Part shown: positions 25,866-36,476 of the stretch, one piece after another | Numbering within the stretch: the first letter of the stretch is position 1 | Layout of the letters: every line of letters begins with the position of its first letter | From: an uncultured SAR86 cluster bacterium | GTDB lineage: Bacteria > Pseudomonadota > Gammaproteobacteria > Magnimaribacterales > AG-339-G14 | Direction: 5' to 3' | DNA: 43,701 bases | Assembly (NCBI GenBank): GCA_902624765.1 | Contig: CACNYO010000007.1 | Coordinates: 1-43,701, forward strand | Program-made: the position numbers and the translations under genes | The notes under the pieces: model-generated | The model's input: the letters and a program-made list of their open reading frames with translations, nothing else | Database searches by the model: none | Told to the model about the DNA's origin: nothing

Positions 25866-27191
25866 ATGAAAAAAGTTTTTATTAAAACTCACGGCTGTCA
25901 GATGAATGAATACGATTCAGCCAAAATGCTTGATCTTCTGGAAGATCAGGAAGATTATGTTCTTACTGAATCTGAGCAACAGGCTGATCTACTCATTTTA
26001 AACACCTGCTCGATTAGAGAGAAAGCTCAAGAAAAAGTTTTTCACCAAATTGGCAGGTGGAAAAAGATTAAAGATTCTAATCCTGATTTGAAAATAGCAA
26101 TTGGAGGATGCGTAGCATCTCAAGAAGGGGAAAAAATCATCAAAAGAGCTCCATCAGTCGATATTGTTTTTGGTCCTCAAACTTTACATAAACTTCCAGA
26201 CTTAATAAAAAGTAATGAAACTAATGATAAATCTCAAATAGATATAACATTTCCAAAAATTGAAAAATTCGATCATATACCTACACCCAATTATGGAGAA
26301 CCTTCTTCATTTGTTTCTGTCATGGAGGGGTGTAATAAATATTGTTCTTTTTGTGTCGTTCCACACACTAGAGGTCACGAAGTATCAAGAAACTTTGATG
26401 ATATTCTTAATGAAGTTTCTGCCCTGGCAAATAATGGAACAAGAGAAATTCATCTCTTGGGTCAGAACGTAAATAATTTTAAAGGTCTTCATAATGGCGA
26501 AAAGTCTTCCTTAGCCAAATTGATCGAGGAAGTCGCAAAAATAGAAAATATTGAAAGAATTAGATTCACAACTAGTCATCCGCACGAATTCAAAGATGAC
26601 TTAGTTGAGGCCTATGGAAATATTCCTGAACTAGTCAGTCATGTTCATCTACCAGTTCAAAGCGGCTCTGATAGAATTTTAAAATTAATGAGAAGGCGAT
26701 ATAACGTTGAGAAATATTTAGATCTCATAGATAGAATAAAATCTGCAAGACCAGATATGAGCTTCTCATCAGATTTCATAGTCGGATTTCCCGATGAATC
26801 GGACGAAGATTTTCAAGCCACGATGGATATTGTAAATGAAGTAGGTTTTGATGAGTCTTATAGTTTTATTTATTCTCCTAGACCAAACACACCAGCAGCT
26901 GATATGCCTGATAGCGTGCCACAAGAAGAAAAAAAATTAAGGTTGGATATCTTACAAAATAGACTTAATCAGCTATCATATGGATACAGTAGAAAGATGG
27001 TTGGATCCATACAAAATTGCTTAATCACTGGGAGATCAAAAAAAGATCCGGGCGAGTTTCAAGCTAGAACAATTAATGACAGAGTTGTGAACTTTAGACC
27101 TAGAAAGCACAAAATAGGAGAGTTTGTTAATTTAAGAATTCATGATGCTTACACAAATTCTTTAAGGGGAGAAGTAACAGACCTTTCATAA
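25866..27191 (+). CDS. miaB: tRNA-2-methylthio-N6-isopentenyladenosine synthase
   Basis: A 441-residue radical-SAM methylthiotransferase that thiomethylates A37 of tRNAs reading UNN codons. The N-terminal MTTase domain holds cluster Cys in [21 protein letters not shown] and IGGCVASQ. The radical-SAM motif is [17 protein letters not shown] (CxxxCxxC). The TRAM domain is C-terminal. It heads the miaB-phoH-ybeY-corC block, with 7 bases before phoH. Confidence 0.97.
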   Translation: MKKVFIKTHGCQMNEYDSAKMLDLLEDQEDYVLTESEQQADLLILNTCSIREKAQEKVFHQIGRWKKIKDSNPDLKIAIGGCVASQEGEKIIKRAPSVDIVFGPQTLHKLPDLIKSNETNDKSQIDITFPKIEKFDHIPTPNYGEPSSFVSVMEGCNKYCSFCVVPHTRGHEVSRNFDDILNEVSALANNGTREIHLLGQNVNNFKGLHNGEKSSLAKLIEEVAKIENIERIRFTTSHPHEFKDDLVEAYGNIPELVSHVHLPVQSGSDRILKLMRRRYNVEKYLDLIDRIKSARPDMSFSSDFIVGFPDESDEDFQATMDIVNEVGFDESYSFIYSPRPNTPAADMPDSVPQEEKKLRLDILQNRLNQLSYGYSRKMVGSIQNCLITGRSKKDPGEFQARTINDRVVNFRPRKHKIGEFVNLRIHDAYTNSLRGEVTDLS

Positions 27192-27198
27192 TCGCTCA

Positions 27199-28188
27199 AT
27201 GACTGAGGAAATTAAATTTAAATTAACTTCGGAAGATTCTTCAATACTCTCTAAAGTATTTGGGCCAGTGAACGCCAACATCAATCAAATTCAAGATTCC
27301 TTAGGTATCAAAGTTAAGAGCAGAGGCAATAGTTTTTCTTTAGTCGGAAAAACAGAGGCAATAAAAGCTGGCAAGGAGGTTATTGAGACTCTCCACCTAA
27401 AAGCTGAAAAGTCAGAATCAATCACACCGGGTGAAGTCCACTTATTTATCAGAAAAGCACAGTCAACAAGCGATCAGATAGATTTAGAAAATAAATTGAA
27501 ACCTAAAGAAAAAGATATTTTTGCAAAAAGTCTTCAGATAAAAACTCCAAAATTAGTCATCTCACCAAGAAATGACTCACAGGAAAAATTTCTAAAAGAT
27601 ATCTTAAAAAATGATTTAACTTTTGGAATTGGTCCCGCAGGAACTGGGAAGACTTTTCTTGCTGTAGCTATTGCAGTATCAGAATTGATGCTTAATAAGG
27701 TTCAAAAAATAATTTTGGCAAGGCCTGCAGTAGAGGCCGGCGAGCATCTAGGTTTTCTTCCAGGAGATTTATCTCAAAAAGTAGATCCTTATCTCAAGCC
27801 TCTCTATGATGCTCTGTATGAAATGATTGGCCCAGAAAGAGTTAATAAACTTTTAGAAAGAGGAATCATAGAACTTGCTCCTTTGGCTTACATGAGAGGA
27901 AGGACCTTAAATAATTCATACATAATATTGGATGAAGCTCAGAACTGTACAAAATCTCAAATGAAAATGTTTTTGACAAGAATCGGATTTGGTTCTTCAG
28001 CTATCGTGACAGGAGATATAACTCAAACAGATCTACCCAAAGGGTCAAAATCAGGATTATTAGATGCTATTGAAGTCTTAGAAGGCGAAAAGAATATTTC
28101 TTTTAATCGCTTTCAGTCAAATGATGTCGTCAGACATGGATTAGTTCAAAGAATTATCGAGGCATACGATTCTCACGAAAAGAAATGA
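27199..28188 (+). CDS. ybeZ: PhoH-like ATPase (YbeZ)
   Basis: A 329-residue PhoH-family protein. The N-terminal 75 residues look like a KH-like RNA-binding region. The ATPase core follows with Walker A GIGPAGTGKTFLA, RPAVEAGEHLGFLPGDL, Walker B YIILDEAQNCT, and VTGDITQTDLP. YbeZ is thought to work with YbeY in rRNA processing or quality control. Its stop overlaps the ybeY ATG by four bases. Confidence 0.95.
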   Translation: MTEEIKFKLTSEDSSILSKVFGPVNANINQIQDSLGIKVKSRGNSFSLVGKTEAIKAGKEVIETLHLKAEKSESITPGEVHLFIRKAQSTSDQIDLENKLKPKEKDIFAKSLQIKTPKLVISPRNDSQEKFLKDILKNDLTFGIGPAGTGKTFLAVAIAVSELMLNKVQKIILARPAVEAGEHLGFLPGDLSQKVDPYLKPLYDALYEMIGPERVNKLLERGIIELAPLAYMRGRTLNNSYIILDEAQNCTKSQMKMFLTRIGFGSSAIVTGDITQTDLPKGSKSGLLDAIEVLEGEKNISFNRFQSNDVVRHGLVQRIIEAYDSHEKK

Positions 28189-28643
28189 AATTTTCTTTAT
28201 CAAACTCAAAAAATTTTAATAAATTCCCTTTACCTTCAAGAAAGAAAATATCCGAACTTTTAGATTTAATTGAAGAAAAATTTGAAAGTTCAAGCGATAA
28301 ATCTATAAACATTAAATTTTGCGAAATTAAAGAAATATCAATGCTTAATAAAGAGTTTAGGAAAAAGGATGCTCCAACGAATGTTTTGTCTTTTTACACA
28401 GAAAGTAATTTTCTTCTGGATCAAGGATTTATAGGAGAGATAGCTGTATGCCCACAAATAATTGATAAAGAGGCAAAAAAATACAGTAAGACTTTTGAAT
28501 CTAGATTTTATCATCTCATTATTCATGCCGTTCTTCATTTGCTGGGTTTTTCTCACGAAAATATGCATAATAGAAAAAAAATGGAATCTATCGAAAAAGA
28601 ATTTATGCAAAAACTTAATTTCGCAGATCCTTACATTTATTAA
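28185..28643 (+). CDS. ybeY: Endoribonuclease YbeY
   Basis: A 152-residue metal-dependent RNase for 16S rRNA 3' maturation and ribosome quality control. The zinc motif H-x3-H-x5-H is seen in IIHAVLHLLGFSHEN. The family normally has HGxLHLxGYDH, so Gly is Ala and Asp is Ser here, but all three His remain. KDAPTNVLSFYTE and GEIAVCPQII are the other conserved blocks. It is coupled to phoH by an ATGA overlap and runs straight into corC with no spacer. Confidence 0.93.
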   Translation: MKFSLSNSKNFNKFPLPSRKKISELLDLIEEKFESSSDKSINIKFCEIKEISMLNKEFRKKDAPTNVLSFYTESNFLLDQGFIGEIAVCPQIIDKEAKKYSKTFESRFYHLIIHAVLHLLGFSHENMHNRKKMESIEKEFMQKLNFADPYIY

Positions 28644-29513
28644 ATGATAGAAGAACCTCCAAGTACAACGCCTGAGTCTCGCAAAGGCTTAGGTTTCCTA
28701 AAAAAAATCAGATTATTTCTAAGAGGCCTCTATAGGAGAATATCCTACACTCCTATGAATCAAAAAGAATTGAGCGGCGTCCTCAAAGAAGCTGAGGAGA
28801 TGAATCTTATAGATAAGAATATCTTAGATATGATGGAAGAAACTTTGGAATTCTCTTCAATGCAAGTCAGAGATGTAATGATTCCAAGACCTCAAATGAT
28901 TGTTGTTAGGCACACTGAAGATCCTAAGGAATTTCTACCCCGGATCATAGATTCCTCGCACTCAAGGTTTCCTGTTGTCGATGAAGATTCAGAAGAGGTG
29001 AAAGGTATTCTTCTTGCAAAAGAATTACTCCCTTTTGGCTTCAGTTCTAAGAGCGAATTTAGCCTAGAAAAAGTCATGAGACCGGTAAATTTTATACCTG
29101 AGAGTAAAAAATTAAATTCCTTATTGGAAGAATTCCGAAAAAAAAGGTACCACATGGCCATTGTCGTTGATGAGTACGGATCTGTAAGCGGTCTGGTGAC
29201 CATTGAAGATATTTTAGAAGAAATCGTTGGAGAAATTGAGGACGAAACTGATATCGATGAAGATAAGCAGATCCTGCAAGTTTCCGACAACGAATACCTA
29301 GTTCCTGCTTTAACGGAATTAGAGGATTTCAATGATCAATTCAATACAGAGTTCATTGCAGATGACTTTGATACGATTGGGGGAATAGTTCTTAAAGAGT
29401 TTGCCCGGTTCCCTGCACTAAATGAATCCGTCGACATAAACGGATACAAATTTACTGTTGTATCAGCAAGTAGGCGTCAGATAAAAAAACTTCGGGTAAA
29501 AATCACAGAGTAG
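28644..29513 (+). CDS. corC: CorC/YbeX CBS-domain protein
   Basis: A 289-residue cytosolic protein with two CBS domains (VMIPRPQM... and VMRPVNFIPES...), the EYGSVSGLVTIEDILEEIVG motif, and a C-terminal CorC/HlyC transporter-associated domain. Relatives are tied to Mg/Co efflux; in the ybeZYX cluster a link to ribosome heat tolerance has been proposed. In most gammaproteobacteria lnt follows at once. Here the next gene is ubiH on the other strand, overlapping by 11 bases, and lnt is about 10 kb away. Confidence 0.94.
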   Translation: MIEEPPSTTPESRKGLGFLKKIRLFLRGLYRRISYTPMNQKELSGVLKEAEEMNLIDKNILDMMEETLEFSSMQVRDVMIPRPQMIVVRHTEDPKEFLPRIIDSSHSRFPVVDEDSEEVKGILLAKELLPFGFSSKSEFSLEKVMRPVNFIPESKKLNSLLEEFRKKRYHMAIVVDEYGSVSGLVTIEDILEEIVGEIEDETDIDEDKQILQVSDNEYLVPALTELEDFNDQFNTEFIADDFDTIGGIVLKEFARFPALNESVDINGYKFTVVSASRRQIKKLRVKITE

Positions 29514-30639
29514 TGGCAAGTTTCACAAAAGTATTTTTAATTTCTTGCTGGTTATCAACAAATTTAAAAGTAATATTTCGCAAGGTTTTTAACCAAATAT
29601 TTTGATTTCCAAAACCTCTTTTAAAGATCTCCATAGCGGCCGCAAGACCAATATTGATTGGTAGTCTTTCGTTACTGTATTGTTTAAGTATTGCTTCAAC
29701 CTTTAGGGCTGGATATTTATCAAATAGTTTTACAATACTTTCCGCGTCTCCCAGACCTGAGTTTAATCCAAGACCAGCTAAAGGATGAACATGGTGAGCA
29801 GCATCTCCAAGAATAGCAATTCTTCCTTTTGCAAAACCCATTGCAGTTAAATGCTTTAACGGAAAAGTAAATCTCTTAGACGAAAACTTTAATTCTCTGA
29901 TCTTGCCTCCAAATTCTTGCTGCAATTTTTCTAAGAACAAATCATCTTCAAGTTCATTTAAGTCTTGGATATTTTTATTATCAACTGACCAAATCATCGT
30001 CATCTGTTTTGAATTAATAGGAAGTAAGGCCAAAGGACCATATTTTGTAAAAGACTGTCTTATAACATTGTCTAATTTTTCTCTAGAATCTATTTGTCCC
30101 ACGATCGCTTGTTGATCGTACGACCAAGATTTAATCTTAAAATTGCATAATTCTCTGACTTTAGAGGATATTCCATCAGCTCCCAGCAAGGAGGAGCAGA
30201 TTATTTTTTCACCATCATCCAAACTGATTTCAACTAAGCCTTTCTTATCCTCAATATTTACTAATTCTCTTGACCAGAATATATCAACTCTTTCTTGCTT
30301 CAATGAAGCTACTAAAAAATCTTGAAGATCTCCTTCTCTGACTATAAAACCTAAATTATTTTCACCAATGTCTTTTGCGGAAAACTCTACCTTTCCAGTA
30401 CCTTCTCGATCCCATGCCTGAATTTTAGAGTAGGGCATGGATGAAGATTTAACCGACTCCCAGACACCGAGCGAATCAAGAAAGGCTGAACTTTTTTTAT
30501 TGACAGAAAGATGCCTTGGTGAATTTGGAGGGATTGGGGATTTATCGACAATTGCTACTTTATGGCCTTGTTGAGCTAAACCCAATGCAACGGAGGATCC
30601 AACGACCCCGACTCCAATTATGATAACGTCGTAATTCAA
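29503..30639 (-). CDS. UbiH/UbiF/Coq6-family FAD monooxygenase
   Basis: A 378-residue flavoprotein hydroxylase of the ubiquinone ring. The N-terminus is VIIIGVGVVGSSVALGLAQQ (FAD dinucleotide motif). The second FAD motif is ILGDAAHHVHPLAGLGLNSG, where the usual Gln after the second Gly is Leu. Its position directly after pepP (four-base overlap) matches E. coli pepP-ubiH, so UbiH is the first guess. UbiF, UbiI or a broad-specificity UbiM-like enzyme cannot be excluded, since no second paralogue is in view. Confidence 0.88.
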   Translation of the reverse strand: MNYDVIIIGVGVVGSSVALGLAQQGHKVAIVDKSPIPPNSPRHLSVNKKSSAFLDSLGVWESVKSSSMPYSKIQAWDREGTGKVEFSAKDIGENNLGFIVREGDLQDFLVASLKQERVDIFWSRELVNIEDKKGLVEISLDDGEKIICSSLLGADGISSKVRELCNFKIKSWSYDQQAIVGQIDSREKLDNVIRQSFTKYGPLALLPINSKQMTMIWSVDNKNIQDLNELEDDLFLEKLQQEFGGKIRELKFSSKRFTFPLKHLTAMGFAKGRIAILGDAAHHVHPLAGLGLNSGLGDAESIVKLFDKYPALKVEAILKQYSNERLPINIGLAAAMEIFKRGFGNQNIWLKTLRNITFKFVDNQQEIKNTFVKLATTL

Positions 30640-31931
30640 TCTGAAGCAACTAGATTTTCAATAGAACTTATGTCTACTGGAACTTCTGAACTTAGTACTT
30701 CGTGAGCATCATCTGTAATTAAAACATCATCCTCTATTCTCACACCAATTTTATAAAATTCCTCAGGCACTCCCTCAAGTTTATCTTTAATGTAAATTCC
30801 TGGCTCAATTGTTGTTACCATCCCTGACTCCATTGATCTCCAATCCCCCTCTGATCCATATCCTCCAACATCATGAACATCTAGTCCAAGCCAGTGACCG
30901 ACTCTATGCATATAGAATTTAGAATAGTTTTCTTTCTCTAAATTTTCTTCGAGGGAACCCGTTAAAAGATTAATTTCAATAAGTCCGGAAGTAATAGTCT
31001 CAATTGATTGACGATGTACATCCATCCAAGAAACACCGGGCTGAAGCATCTCTATACAATTTTTGTGTGCTTCAAGAACAATTTCATAAATTAGTCTTTG
31101 TTCTGGAGAAAATTTTCCATTCACGGGATAAGTTCTTGTTATATCACTCGCATATCCTTGATACTCACATCCTGCATCAACCAAAACAAGATCTCCATTT
31201 TCCATTTGCCTATCATTTTGGTTGTAGTGAAGAATGCAACTGTTATTTCCACTGCCCACAATTGGAGTGTAGGCACACTCTCTTGCGCCATTTCTCATAA
31301 ATTCATGCATGTACTCAGCTTCAAGTTCATACTCGAACATACCAGGTTTAACGGATTGCATGGCTCTTATGTGAGCTTGAGCAGATATAGAACAAGCTTT
31401 CTTCATCGTTAAAATTTCATCATCATCCTTAAAGAGCCTCATTTCATGAAGTATTGGCGATATTGAAAAAAATTCTTCAGGGAATGAATAATTAGTTCTT
31501 CCAAACTCTTTTCTCGCTTTATCAACGAGAGAATCAATTTTGACTGAAAGTTGAATGTTATCTTTTTGTAAATATATTCTCTCTTTATTTTTAATTAACT
31601 CTAAAAATTTTGAATCAAATTCTTTAATATCATGCCCTTCATCAGCTCCAATGCTTTTAGCATCTCTGTACCCTAATCTTTTTCCATCCCATTGTTCTCG
31701 GAGAGGATCTTTATCTCGACAAAACAGATGAAATTTTTTATCGTCAGTATCAAATAAAGCGATTGACTCTGGTTCATTGAAAGCAGTCAGATACAGCAGG
31801 TCACTGTTTTGACGAAAAGAAAACATAGCATCATTATTTCTTATAACTTCATCAGCTGAAGCAATCAGCACCAAAGAATTTTTTGGAACAGAAGTAAGAA
31901 GCTTATCTCTTCTTTTTTGATAAGTTTTCAT
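30636..31931 (-). CDS. pepP: Xaa-Pro aminopeptidase (aminopeptidase P)
   Basis: A 431-residue pita-bread-fold metallopeptidase that removes N-terminal residues before proline. Metal ligands are visible as VLVDAGCEYQGYASDITRTY (two Asp), HRVGHWLGLDVHD (His), TTIEPGIYI (Glu) and VRIEDDVLIT (Glu). The N-terminal creatinase-like domain includes FRQNSDLLYLTAFNEPES. It lies 33 bases downstream of oxyR on the same strand and is coupled to the ubiH-like gene. Confidence 0.96.
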   Translation of the reverse strand: MKTYQKRRDKLLTSVPKNSLVLIASADEVIRNNDAMFSFRQNSDLLYLTAFNEPESIALFDTDDKKFHLFCRDKDPLREQWDGKRLGYRDAKSIGADEGHDIKEFDSKFLELIKNKERIYLQKDNIQLSVKIDSLVDKARKEFGRTNYSFPEEFFSISPILHEMRLFKDDDEILTMKKACSISAQAHIRAMQSVKPGMFEYELEAEYMHEFMRNGARECAYTPIVGSGNNSCILHYNQNDRQMENGDLVLVDAGCEYQGYASDITRTYPVNGKFSPEQRLIYEIVLEAHKNCIEMLQPGVSWMDVHRQSIETITSGLIEINLLTGSLEENLEKENYSKFYMHRVGHWLGLDVHDVGGYGSEGDWRSMESGMVTTIEPGIYIKDKLEGVPEEFYKIGVRIEDDVLITDDAHEVLSSEVPVDISSIENLVASD

Positions 31932-31964
31932 TTTCCTATTTTAACTTAGATTTAATTGTGTAAT

Positions 31965-32870
31965 TTATTGCTTTGAAAATCGTAATTCAAGTTCCCTTTT
32001 TAGTATTGAAGACAAAATTTCAGCATCTCTTATACCGGAATAATTTTGACGAACGATTATTGCAATTTCTCTGTGGGGTCCACTTTCATCCAATTCTGTC
32101 ATGGAAAGATTTTTATTGCCTTTTATTAATTGTTCTAAAGCCATTTCAGGTATTAAGGTTGTTCCCATTCCACCTTTAACCAACTGTATAAGAGTATTCA
32201 AACTAGTTGTCTTTATATCATGATGAGTATCGTTAGAAATTTTACATGCTGAAAGAACATGATCTTTCAAACAATTACCTTCCTCTAGAAGAATCAGTTC
32301 ATTCAAATCAAGTTCCTCGGCTTTAATTTTATTACTTTTGCTTCTGTTATCTTCTTTAGTACTTATCCAATAGAAGTTTTCTTCCCAAAACTTAAATGAC
32401 TTAAGTCCTCTAATATTGTACGGAAGCGCAAGAATTGCCATATCAATCTCACCATTTTCCAGCATGAAAAGAAGATTTTCAGATTGTGCTTCAGTAACTT
32501 TAAGCTTAAGTTTTGGATAATCAGCTCTTAACTTTGGCAGTAGATATGGAAGTATAAAAGGGCTTACGGTCGGAATAATTCCTATCGATAGATTATGAGA
32601 TAAGGGAGCTTTAGTTGATTCAGAAATTTTCTGAATATCCTCAAGTTGAACTTTAATTTCTTTAGATTTTTCAAGTATCTCTCTACCGAGTTCAGTCACA
32701 AATACTTTTTTATTGTCTCTTTCAAATATTTTGACACCTAACTGACTCTCCATCTCAGTTATGGCATTACTTAGAGTAGAGGGAGAGACAAAACAAATTT
32801 CGGCAGCTTTACGAAAATGTAAAGTTTTAGCCACTGTCAAAGCGTAATTTATTTGTTTTATGCTGATCAC
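31965..32870 (-). CDS. oxyR: Hydrogen-peroxide-sensing LysR regulator OxyR
   Basis: A 301-residue LysR-type regulator. The N-terminal winged helix is QINYALTVAKTLHFRKAAEI, with SPSTLSNAITEMESQLG. The redox switch is intact: Cys200 and Cys209 lie in GNCLKDHVLSACK, nine residues apart as Cys199/Cys208 are in E. coli. IGIIPTVSPFILPYLLP and GMGTTLIPEMAL also match OxyR. The start is a GTG at 32870. It is divergent from katG, its classic target, which supports OxyR over other LysR proteins. pepP and the ubiH-like gene follow on the same strand. Confidence 0.93.
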   Translation of the reverse strand: MISIKQINYALTVAKTLHFRKAAEICFVSPSTLSNAITEMESQLGVKIFERDNKKVFVTELGREILEKSKEIKVQLEDIQKISESTKAPLSHNLSIGIIPTVSPFILPYLLPKLRADYPKLKLKVTEAQSENLLFMLENGEIDMAILALPYNIRGLKSFKFWEENFYWISTKEDNRSKSNKIKAEELDLNELILLEEGNCLKDHVLSACKISNDTHHDIKTTSLNTLIQLVKGGMGTTLIPEMALEQLIKGNKNLSMTELDESGPHREIAIIVRQNYSGIRDAEILSSILKRELELRFSKQ

Positions 32871-32895
32871 TAATGTTTTATTTTTTCGAACATTA
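32871..32895. promoter_or_regulatory. LysR-type box candidate in the oxyR-katG gap
   Basis: TAATGTT at 32871-32877 and AACATTA at 32889-32895 are perfect 7-base inverted arms separated by 11 bases. This is the T-N11-A layout typical of LysR-type binding boxes. It touches the oxyR GTG start, which would suit autorepression. A second, weaker GATA-N10-TATC repeat lies at 32901-32918, nearer katG. No classical ATAG-N7-CTAT series is seen, so OxyR binding is inference. Confidence 0.4.
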
Positions 32896-32942
32896 AATAA
32901 GATATTTATGTATTTATCAATATATAAAATTGAGTAAAATAG

Positions 32943-35102
<2,160 letters not shown>

Positions 35103-35111
35103 TTTAATAGT

Positions 35112-35151
35112 AAAAAAAGCACCCTAAGATTTTCAAAGGGTGCTTTTTTTT
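35112..35151 (+). terminator. Rho-independent terminator of katG
   Basis: AGCACCCT at 35118-35125 pairs perfectly with AGGGTGCT at 35137-35144 across an 11-base loop, and flanking A and T runs extend the stem. The 3' arm ends in eight T. It starts 10 bases after the katG stop and insulates the downstream zapA block. Confidence 0.93.
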
Positions 35152-35176
35152 ATATGCAGAATGTTAAAATAATTAA

Positions 35177-35365
35177 ATGTCTAAAGCTTCTCTTGAAGAA
35201 AACATAAAAGAACTTCTAGAAATGTCTAAAAAACTCAGGGAAGCGAATCAAGATTTAAGAAAGAAAAATAAAAAGCTTAAATCTGAAAACATTAAATTAA
35301 AAAAAGGCATGGATGAAGCGTTAGAAAATATAGAGAATTTAATCGATAAAGTGGATAATCTATAA
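35177..35365 (+). CDS. TIGR02449-type small coiled-coil protein
   Basis: A 62-residue, Lys/Glu/Leu-rich protein that is almost entirely a predicted coiled coil (heptads through KKLREANQDLRKKNKKLKSE). It fits the small ZapB-like TIGR02449 family, encoded just upstream of zapA in Pseudomonas and relatives. A division-related role, perhaps bridging ZapA, is likely but unproven. It is two bases before zapA, so they are cotranscribed. Confidence 0.82.
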   Translation: MSKASLEENIKELLEMSKKLREANQDLRKKNKKLKSENIKLKKGMDEALENIENLIDKVDNL

Positions 35366-35367
35366 CT

Positions 35368-35745
35368 ATGGAAGAAGAAATTATCTCAATAAGAATTGGT
35401 GGCTTAGAATATAAGCTCCAATGCCCAGTTGAAGAACAACCTCATTTATTGGAAGCAGCTGAAAAACTCGATAAAAAAATTAAATCAACCAAAAGAAAAT
35501 TAAAAACTCTCCCCATGGAGAGAATTTCAGTACTAGCTGCATTGGATATCTCCTCTGATTTAGTAAAGCTTCAGTCTCAAGGAGCTGAGGTCATTGAAAG
35601 CATAGACCAAACAGAAGCTCCAAAAGAAGAAATAACGAAAGAACAAGAGATCAGTCAAACTGAGGATCCTGATCTTCAAGACGAAGATGGCGAAGATCTG
35701 AACTTTAAGCTAGTCTCAGAAATATCAGAGCTTTCAAAGCTTTAA
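35368..35745 (+). CDS. zapA: Cell division protein ZapA
   Basis: A 125-residue FtsZ-ring stabiliser. The N-terminal fold has EEIISIRIGGLEYKLQCP and AAEKLDKKIKSTKRK, followed by MERISVLAALDISSDLVKLQ. After about residue 75 an acidic, Gln/Glu/Asp-rich linker (KEEITKEQEISQTEDPD) is inserted before a short final helix; typical ZapA lacks such a long acidic stretch. Its 3' end carries the likely -35 element of the 6S RNA promoter. Confidence 0.88.
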   Translation: MEEEIISIRIGGLEYKLQCPVEEQPHLLEAAEKLDKKIKSTKRKLKTLPMERISVLAALDISSDLVKLQSQGAEVIESIDQTEAPKEEITKEQEISQTEDPDLQDEDGEDLNFKLVSEISELSKL

Positions 35746-35760
35746 TATTGGAATTATAAT
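35732..35760 (+). promoter_or_regulatory. Sigma-70-like promoter of 6S RNA
   Basis: A perfect TATAAT at 35755-35760 is preceded by TTTCAA at 35732-35737 with a 17-base spacer. The predicted start at about 35767 is exactly where the 6S closing stem begins. The -35 match is weak, and it lies within the zapA coding end. Confidence 0.65.
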
Positions 35761-35766
35761 TTCTTT

Positions 35767-35940
35767 GTTTCCTGGGTTATTCGATATACAAAATAAACCT
35801 CGAGCCGATAAATTAAATCAAGGGACTTGATACCTTGCTTGTTGAGCGCCCTAAGGGCAGCCTGATAGCGGGTGATTTTCCCGCCCTGAACTTCACGGTT
35901 CAGGTCTAGTTTTGTTAACGGTAATCTGGGAAACTTCCTT
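35767..35940 (+). ncRNA. ssrS: 6S RNA
   Basis: This non-coding gap between zapA and the 5-FCL gene is the conserved home of 6S RNA, which binds sigma-70 RNA polymerase in stationary phase. The terminal stem pairs 35767-35780 (GTTTCCTGGGTTAT) with 35921-35934 (GTAATCTGGGAAAC) over 14 positions including wobbles. The conserved GAGCCGATA follows the 5' arm. A CCTGAAC/GTTCAGG hairpin near the 3' arm matches the E. coli TTGAACC/GGTTCAA element. Length about 175 bases is right. Ends are estimated to within a few bases. The open frame on the opposite strand here is a shadow. Confidence 0.92.
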
Positions 35941-35941
35941 A

Positions 35942-36475
35942 ATGAAAAAAGCGGACGCAAGATCTGAAATTAAAAGAAGATTTTCCATCCTAAATCAATC
36001 TGAAAAAGAAAAAGAAACAAAAATTTTGTTCAGCAGAGCAATAGAATATTTTGGTAAGTACAATTCAATAGCCAGTTATGCGTCTCTTTCCGATGAATTC
36101 CCTACTAAAGAATTTAATAAACTGCTTATCGAAAAAGGAACGAAAGTTTTTCTACCAAGGGCTAATCTCTTCAAAAAAAAGCTTGATTTCTGCCCAGTAG
36201 ATTCTGCTACTGACTACAAAATAAATTCATTAGGAATTAGTGAGCCAGAATTTACCAAAGAAAAGAAAGCCTCCTTTGAAGCAATTTTGATTCCAATGGT
36301 TGGATTTTCTGAATCCTATAAAAGACTTGGAAGAGGAGGGGGTTTTTACGATAGATATGTTAAAGACTTAAATAAAAAAATTATCAAAATTGGAATAGCT
36401 TATAAATATCAGAGAATTAAATTTGATGAACAAGAATTCGATTTGAAGTTCGATCAAATAATACTTTCGAACTGA
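35942..36475 (+). CDS. 5-formyltetrahydrofolate cyclo-ligase
   Basis: A 177-residue 5-FCL (YgfA-type) enzyme converting 5-formyl-THF to 5,10-methenyl-THF. ATG 35942 (MKKADARSEIKRRF) is chosen because the longer frame from 35912 lies within the 6S RNA stem. Motifs are SLSDEFPTKEF, ILIPMVGFSESYKRLGRGGG and FYDRYV near the C-terminus. In many proteobacteria 6S RNA and this gene are cotranscribed, and the 6S 3' end here directly abuts the start codon. It converges on ilvA with a one-base gap. Confidence 0.93.
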   Translation: MKKADARSEIKRRFSILNQSEKEKETKILFSRAIEYFGKYNSIASYASLSDEFPTKEFNKLLIEKGTKVFLPRANLFKKKLDFCPVDSATDYKINSLGISEPEFTKEKKASFEAILIPMVGFSESYKRLGRGGGFYDRYVKDLNKKIIKIGIAYKYQRIKFDEQEFDLKFDQIILSN

Positions 36476-36476
36476 A

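Noticed and set aside
28892..29332. 146-codon Ser-rich open frame antisense to corC
   Set aside because: Low-complexity Ser/Thr composition typical of an antisense shadow; corC is fully supported on the other strand.
35754..35960. Open frame of 68 codons on the minus strand after zapA
   Set aside because: It is antisense to the 6S RNA; its Arg/Lys-rich peptide reflects RNA stem sequence and resembles no protein I know.
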